DNA of 64,000 nucleotides from contig NZ_FPBK01000001.1 in the NCBI RefSeq assembly GCF_900116665.1, positions 558,001 to 622,000 on the forward strand, written 5' to 3'. The stretch is from Pustulibacterium marinum (GTDB taxonomy: Bacteria > Bacteroidota > Bacteroidia > Flavobacteriales > Flavobacteriaceae). Under the pieces are notes generated by a model. It did not search any database, had not been told where the DNA came from, and saw only the letters and a program-made list of their open reading frames with translations. Each line of letters starts with the position of its first letter. Positions within the stretch are counted from its first letter, which is position 1. A program made the position numbers and the translations under genes. Of this stretch, positions 61,595-64,000 are shown piece after piece.

Positions 61595-61600
61595 TTATTT

Positions 61601-63988
61601 ATGAAAGAGTCTCAAGAAATGTTTCAAGAAGAAGCAGCTATAAATATCAAAGAAATTATCTATAAATATGTAAGTTTTTGGCCTTGGTTTGTACTATCGT
61701 CATTTATTTGTATCAGTATCGCTATTTTTTATTTGTATAAAACCCCCAATGTATTTGACTCTAATGCTAAGGTAAAGATCATTGATGAAGATAAACAGAG
61801 TGAAATGAATTTTGATTTAAAGTCGATGATGATGGGAGGAGGTATTAATTTAGACAATGAAATTGGCGTATTATCCTCATATCGTTTGTTGTACCAGGTG
61901 GTAGATAGTTTAGACTTAGATGTTAATGTAGAGTTAGTTGGTAAAATTAGGAAAAAGCAGTTGTGGTATTTACCCTTTTCATTACAGAAGCATTTGTCTG
62001 AAAAGGATTCAGGAAAATCATATGTCGTACGTTTTGAAAATGAACAGTATCTAATAGAAGATGAAGAAGAAGGTAGGAGATGGAAGGTGGCTTATGGTGG
62101 AGGTATTGAAGAAGGAATTCCTTTTCAATTGACTTTACATGATACAACACAAGTTCAACATTTACTTGATAAAACATATCAAGTTAATTTGAGTTCAAAG
62201 AAAATGGCTGTGTTGAATTTACAAAAAGTAATAAACATTAGTCCTACAACCAAAGAAAGTGAAATTTTAAGGATTTCTTTAGAAGGGCAAAACCCTAATC
62301 GTAATGAGACCATTTTAAACACGATTATTTATAAGTTCAATTTGGATGGTATACAGGATAGGCAATTAGTGAATAAGCGAACCATTGATTTTATTGACAA
62401 TCGCTTTGAGTTTTTGATAAAAGAACTGGATTCCATAGAAATTGAAAAGCAAGATTTTAAAAAGGAAAGTGTTTTGTCTTATATAGAAGCCGACGCACAG
62501 GCAACTATAGCTGAGCGTGAGGAGGCTAAATCAGAAGTGTTCAAATTACAGACACAAATATCTTTAGTAGACCTACTTGGGGATGCCTTGTCAAAAGGCG
62601 CTAAATTTACATTGTTACCTGCGAATATAGGTGTTGAAAATCAGTCTATAAACAATTTGGTAATAGAGTATAATGAAGCAGTTTTAGAACGCTCTAAAAT
62701 GCTAGCTACTGCAGGTGAAAACAATCCACAAGTTAAAGTATTGACCAACGAAATAGGTAGTGTGCGGCAGAATATTTTAACAAGTATAGGGGTGTACGAA
62801 AAACAATTACAGAAAAACTTGGAGCAAGTAGAGGTTTTGCAGCAAACCACCAAAGGTTCTTTTGCACAATTACCAAGAAAAGAGCGTATGCTCCGTGAAA
62901 TAGAGCGTCAACAAAACCTGAAAGAAGCCTTGTATTTACTATTGTTGCAAAAGCGGGAAGAAGCAGCCATTAGTTATGCAGTTACTGCACCAAGTATTAA
63001 GGTAGTAGATTATGGTTTGACAAATTTGATACCTATAGCTCCCAAAAAGAAAATTATATTGCTAATAGCTCTTATTATCGGGGGTGCAGTACCTTTTGGG
63101 ATACTATATATAAAATTCCTACTAGACAACAAAATCCATGGGAAAGTAGATTTAGAAAAAGAAGTGCCACAAGTTCCGGTATTAGCAGAATTGCCTTTTG
63201 TGGAAGGACAAGAGATTTTAAATGCGGGGGATAGTAGATCGAGTCTGGCAGAAGCTTTCCGAATTTTAAGTACCAATGTAGAATACTTATTACCCAAAGA
63301 AGAAGAAGGAAATGGGCGTGTGGTGTTTGTAACATCTACGAAGAAGGGTGAAGGAAAAACCTTTGTAGCCTTGAACTTATCGTTGGCCTTGGCGAGTTTA
63401 AACAAGAAAGTATTATTAGTAGGATCCGATTTACGTAACCCACAATTGCATAAGTACTTTGATCAGGATAAGAACTTCTCCAAAGGTTTGAGCGGGTATT
63501 TGTTTGATAAGCAATTGGCATTTGAGGAGTGTTTGGAAGAAGGGTTTACAGATTTTCCCACGCATAAGATCTGTTTTAGTGGAATCATACCACCGAATGC
63601 GCCACAATTATTGGCTAGTAAGCGTTACGGTCAGTTCCTGGAGGAAGCGCGTAAAGAATTTGATTATGTGATTGTAGACACGGCTCCTACAATTTTAGTG
63701 ACCGATACCTTGATGATCTCGAAGTATGCAGATGAAACAGTGTATGTAACCCGTGCCGACTATACAGAAAAAGAAATCTTGAATTTCCCTAAAGAACTCC
63801 ACACACATGACAAGTTGAATAACATGGCCTTTGTAGTGAATGCTGTTGGTAAATCTTCAAAAAAATACGGATATGGCTATAAGTATGGTTATGGATATAA
63901 TTATGGTTATGGTTACGGGTATAGTTCAGATGAAGAGGATGAAATGGAATTATCATCCAATAAAAGATTTTTTAGGCGAAAAAAATAG
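61601..63988 (+). CDS. wzc: Polysaccharide chain-length regulator and tyrosine autokinase (Wzc-like)
   Basis: A 795-residue inner-membrane co-polymerase/BY-kinase. Wzz domain with helices at about 28-46 and 487-507, long periplasmic coiled-coil between them, then the cytosolic kinase: Walker A KKGEGKT (about 580), Walker A' VGSDLRNP (about 607), Walker B VIVDTAPT (about 690). The C-terminal tail (about 755-775) has ten tyrosines alternating mainly with glycine, the autophosphorylation cluster, followed by an acidic stretch. It controls polymer length and, with Wza, export. The cognate phosphatase is not in the window. Confidence 0.95.
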   Translation: MKESQEMFQEEAAINIKEIIYKYVSFWPWFVLSSFICISIAIFYLYKTPNVFDSNAKVKIIDEDKQSEMNFDLKSMMMGGGINLDNEIGVLSSYRLLYQVVDSLDLDVNVELVGKIRKKQLWYLPFSLQKHLSEKDSGKSYVVRFENEQYLIEDEEEGRRWKVAYGGGIEEGIPFQLTLHDTTQVQHLLDKTYQVNLSSKKMAVLNLQKVINISPTTKESEILRISLEGQNPNRNETILNTIIYKFNLDGIQDRQLVNKRTIDFIDNRFEFLIKELDSIEIEKQDFKKESVLSYIEADAQATIAEREEAKSEVFKLQTQISLVDLLGDALSKGAKFTLLPANIGVENQSINNLVIEYNEAVLERSKMLATAGENNPQVKVLTNEIGSVRQNILTSIGVYEKQLQKNLEQVEVLQQTTKGSFAQLPRKERMLREIERQQNLKEALYLLLLQKREEAAISYAVTAPSIKVVDYGLTNLIPIAPKKKIILLIALIIGGAVPFGILYIKFLLDNKIHGKVDLEKEVPQVPVLAELPFVEGQEILNAGDSRSSLAEAFRILSTNVEYLLPKEEEGNGRVVFVTSTKKGEGKTFVALNLSLALASLNKKVLLVGSDLRNPQLHKYFDQDKNFSKGLSGYLFDKQLAFEECLEEGFTDFPTHKICFSGIIPPNAPQLLASKRYGQFLEEARKEFDYVIVDTAPTILVTDTLMISKYADETVYVTRADYTEKEILNFPKELHTHDKLNNMAFVVNAVGKSSKKYGYGYKYGYGYNYGYGYGYSSDEEDEMELSSNKRFFRRKK

Positions 63989-64000
63989 TTTGATTTTAAA

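Noticed and set aside
1-64000. CRISPR arrays, rRNA genes, transposases, integrases, prophage genes
   Set aside because: Looked for on both strands and not seen.

Overview
The window is AT-rich chromosomal DNA from a member of the Bacteroidota, most likely a marine Flavobacteriaceae. The evidence is the promoter grammar (TAnnTTTG -7 boxes), a very large type IX secretion substrate with a C-terminal sorting domain, an HU-HIG type DNA-binding protein, GH92 mannosidases, lipoproteins with Bacteroidota-style lipoboxes and the Bacteroidota forms of Wza/Wzc. No rRNA, CRISPR array, insertion sequence or phage gene was seen. There is one tRNA gene (Leu, anticodon TAG).

Layout. 1-2.8 kb: the end of one GH92 glycosidase and a complete second one, then a terminator. 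2.9-4.1 kb: glutaryl-CoA dehydrogenase. 4.1-8.1 kb: a Crp/Fnr-family regulator followed by a TauE/SafE (TSUP) exporter, a metallo-beta-lactamase/rhodanese/rhodanese fusion resembling persulfide dioxygenase CstB, a rhodanese lipoprotein and a small HMA-like protein. 8.2-9.4 kb: two lipoproteins. 9.4-11.4 kb, minus strand: NAD salvage (pncB-pncA). 11.5-13.1 kb: a c-type haem lipoprotein and a methyltransferase. 13.3-15.7 kb: cytochrome bd oxidase (cydAB). 15.8-23.1 kb: a TolC/adaptor/RND efflux operon continuing into a PII-like protein, a DUF2892 protein and two YeeE/YedE half-transporters. 23-26 kb: DUF456 protein, MscS channel and RecX. 26.1-31.8 kb: the 1913-residue secreted protein. 31.9-34.1 kb, minus: BlaI/BlaR1 pair. 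34.3-36.7 kb: M20 dipeptidase, tRNA-Leu, alpha/beta hydrolase. 36.9-40.9 kb: sulfate activation operon (cysQ, DUF2061 protein, cysC, cysD, cysN). 40.9-42.9 kb: a mostly non-coding stretch with one HU-HIG gene and a duplicated segment. 42.9-64 kb: an exopolysaccharide/capsule locus with UDP-glucuronate and GDP-fucose precursor genes, flippase, polymerase, glycosyl- and acyltransferases, and Wza/Wzc export proteins at its end.

The most interesting signal is regulatory. Four promoters carry a palindrome GTAAC-N4-GTTAC, and a fifth (cydAB) a degenerate copy. Each lies 28.5-29.5 bp from its centre to the start of a TAnnTTTG-like -7 box, which places it near -41, the class II activator position of Crp/Fnr proteins. 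The genes behind these promoters are the Crp/Fnr gene itself, the TSUP gene heading the persulfide module, the haem lipoprotein/methyltransferase pair, cydAB and the tolC-RND operon, with the YeeE genes lying downstream of that operon. TauE, YeeE, ETHE1-like dioxygenase and rhodanese are known together in CstR- or BigR-controlled sulfide-detoxification operons, and cytochrome bd is the sulfide-tolerant terminal oxidase. I infer a sulfide/persulfide (reactive sulfur) defence regulon run by a Crp/Fnr protein with a cysteine cluster (C77, C83, C84) in place of CstR/BigR. The site architecture is read directly from the sequence; the effector is inference.

The polysaccharide locus appears to make a fucose-containing polymer: GMD and GDP-fucose synthase supply GDP-fucose and a GT10-type fucosyltransferase is present. 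Its central part (about 47.2-60.6 kb) looks more AT-rich than the flanks, as is usual for exchangeable serotype-like cassettes.
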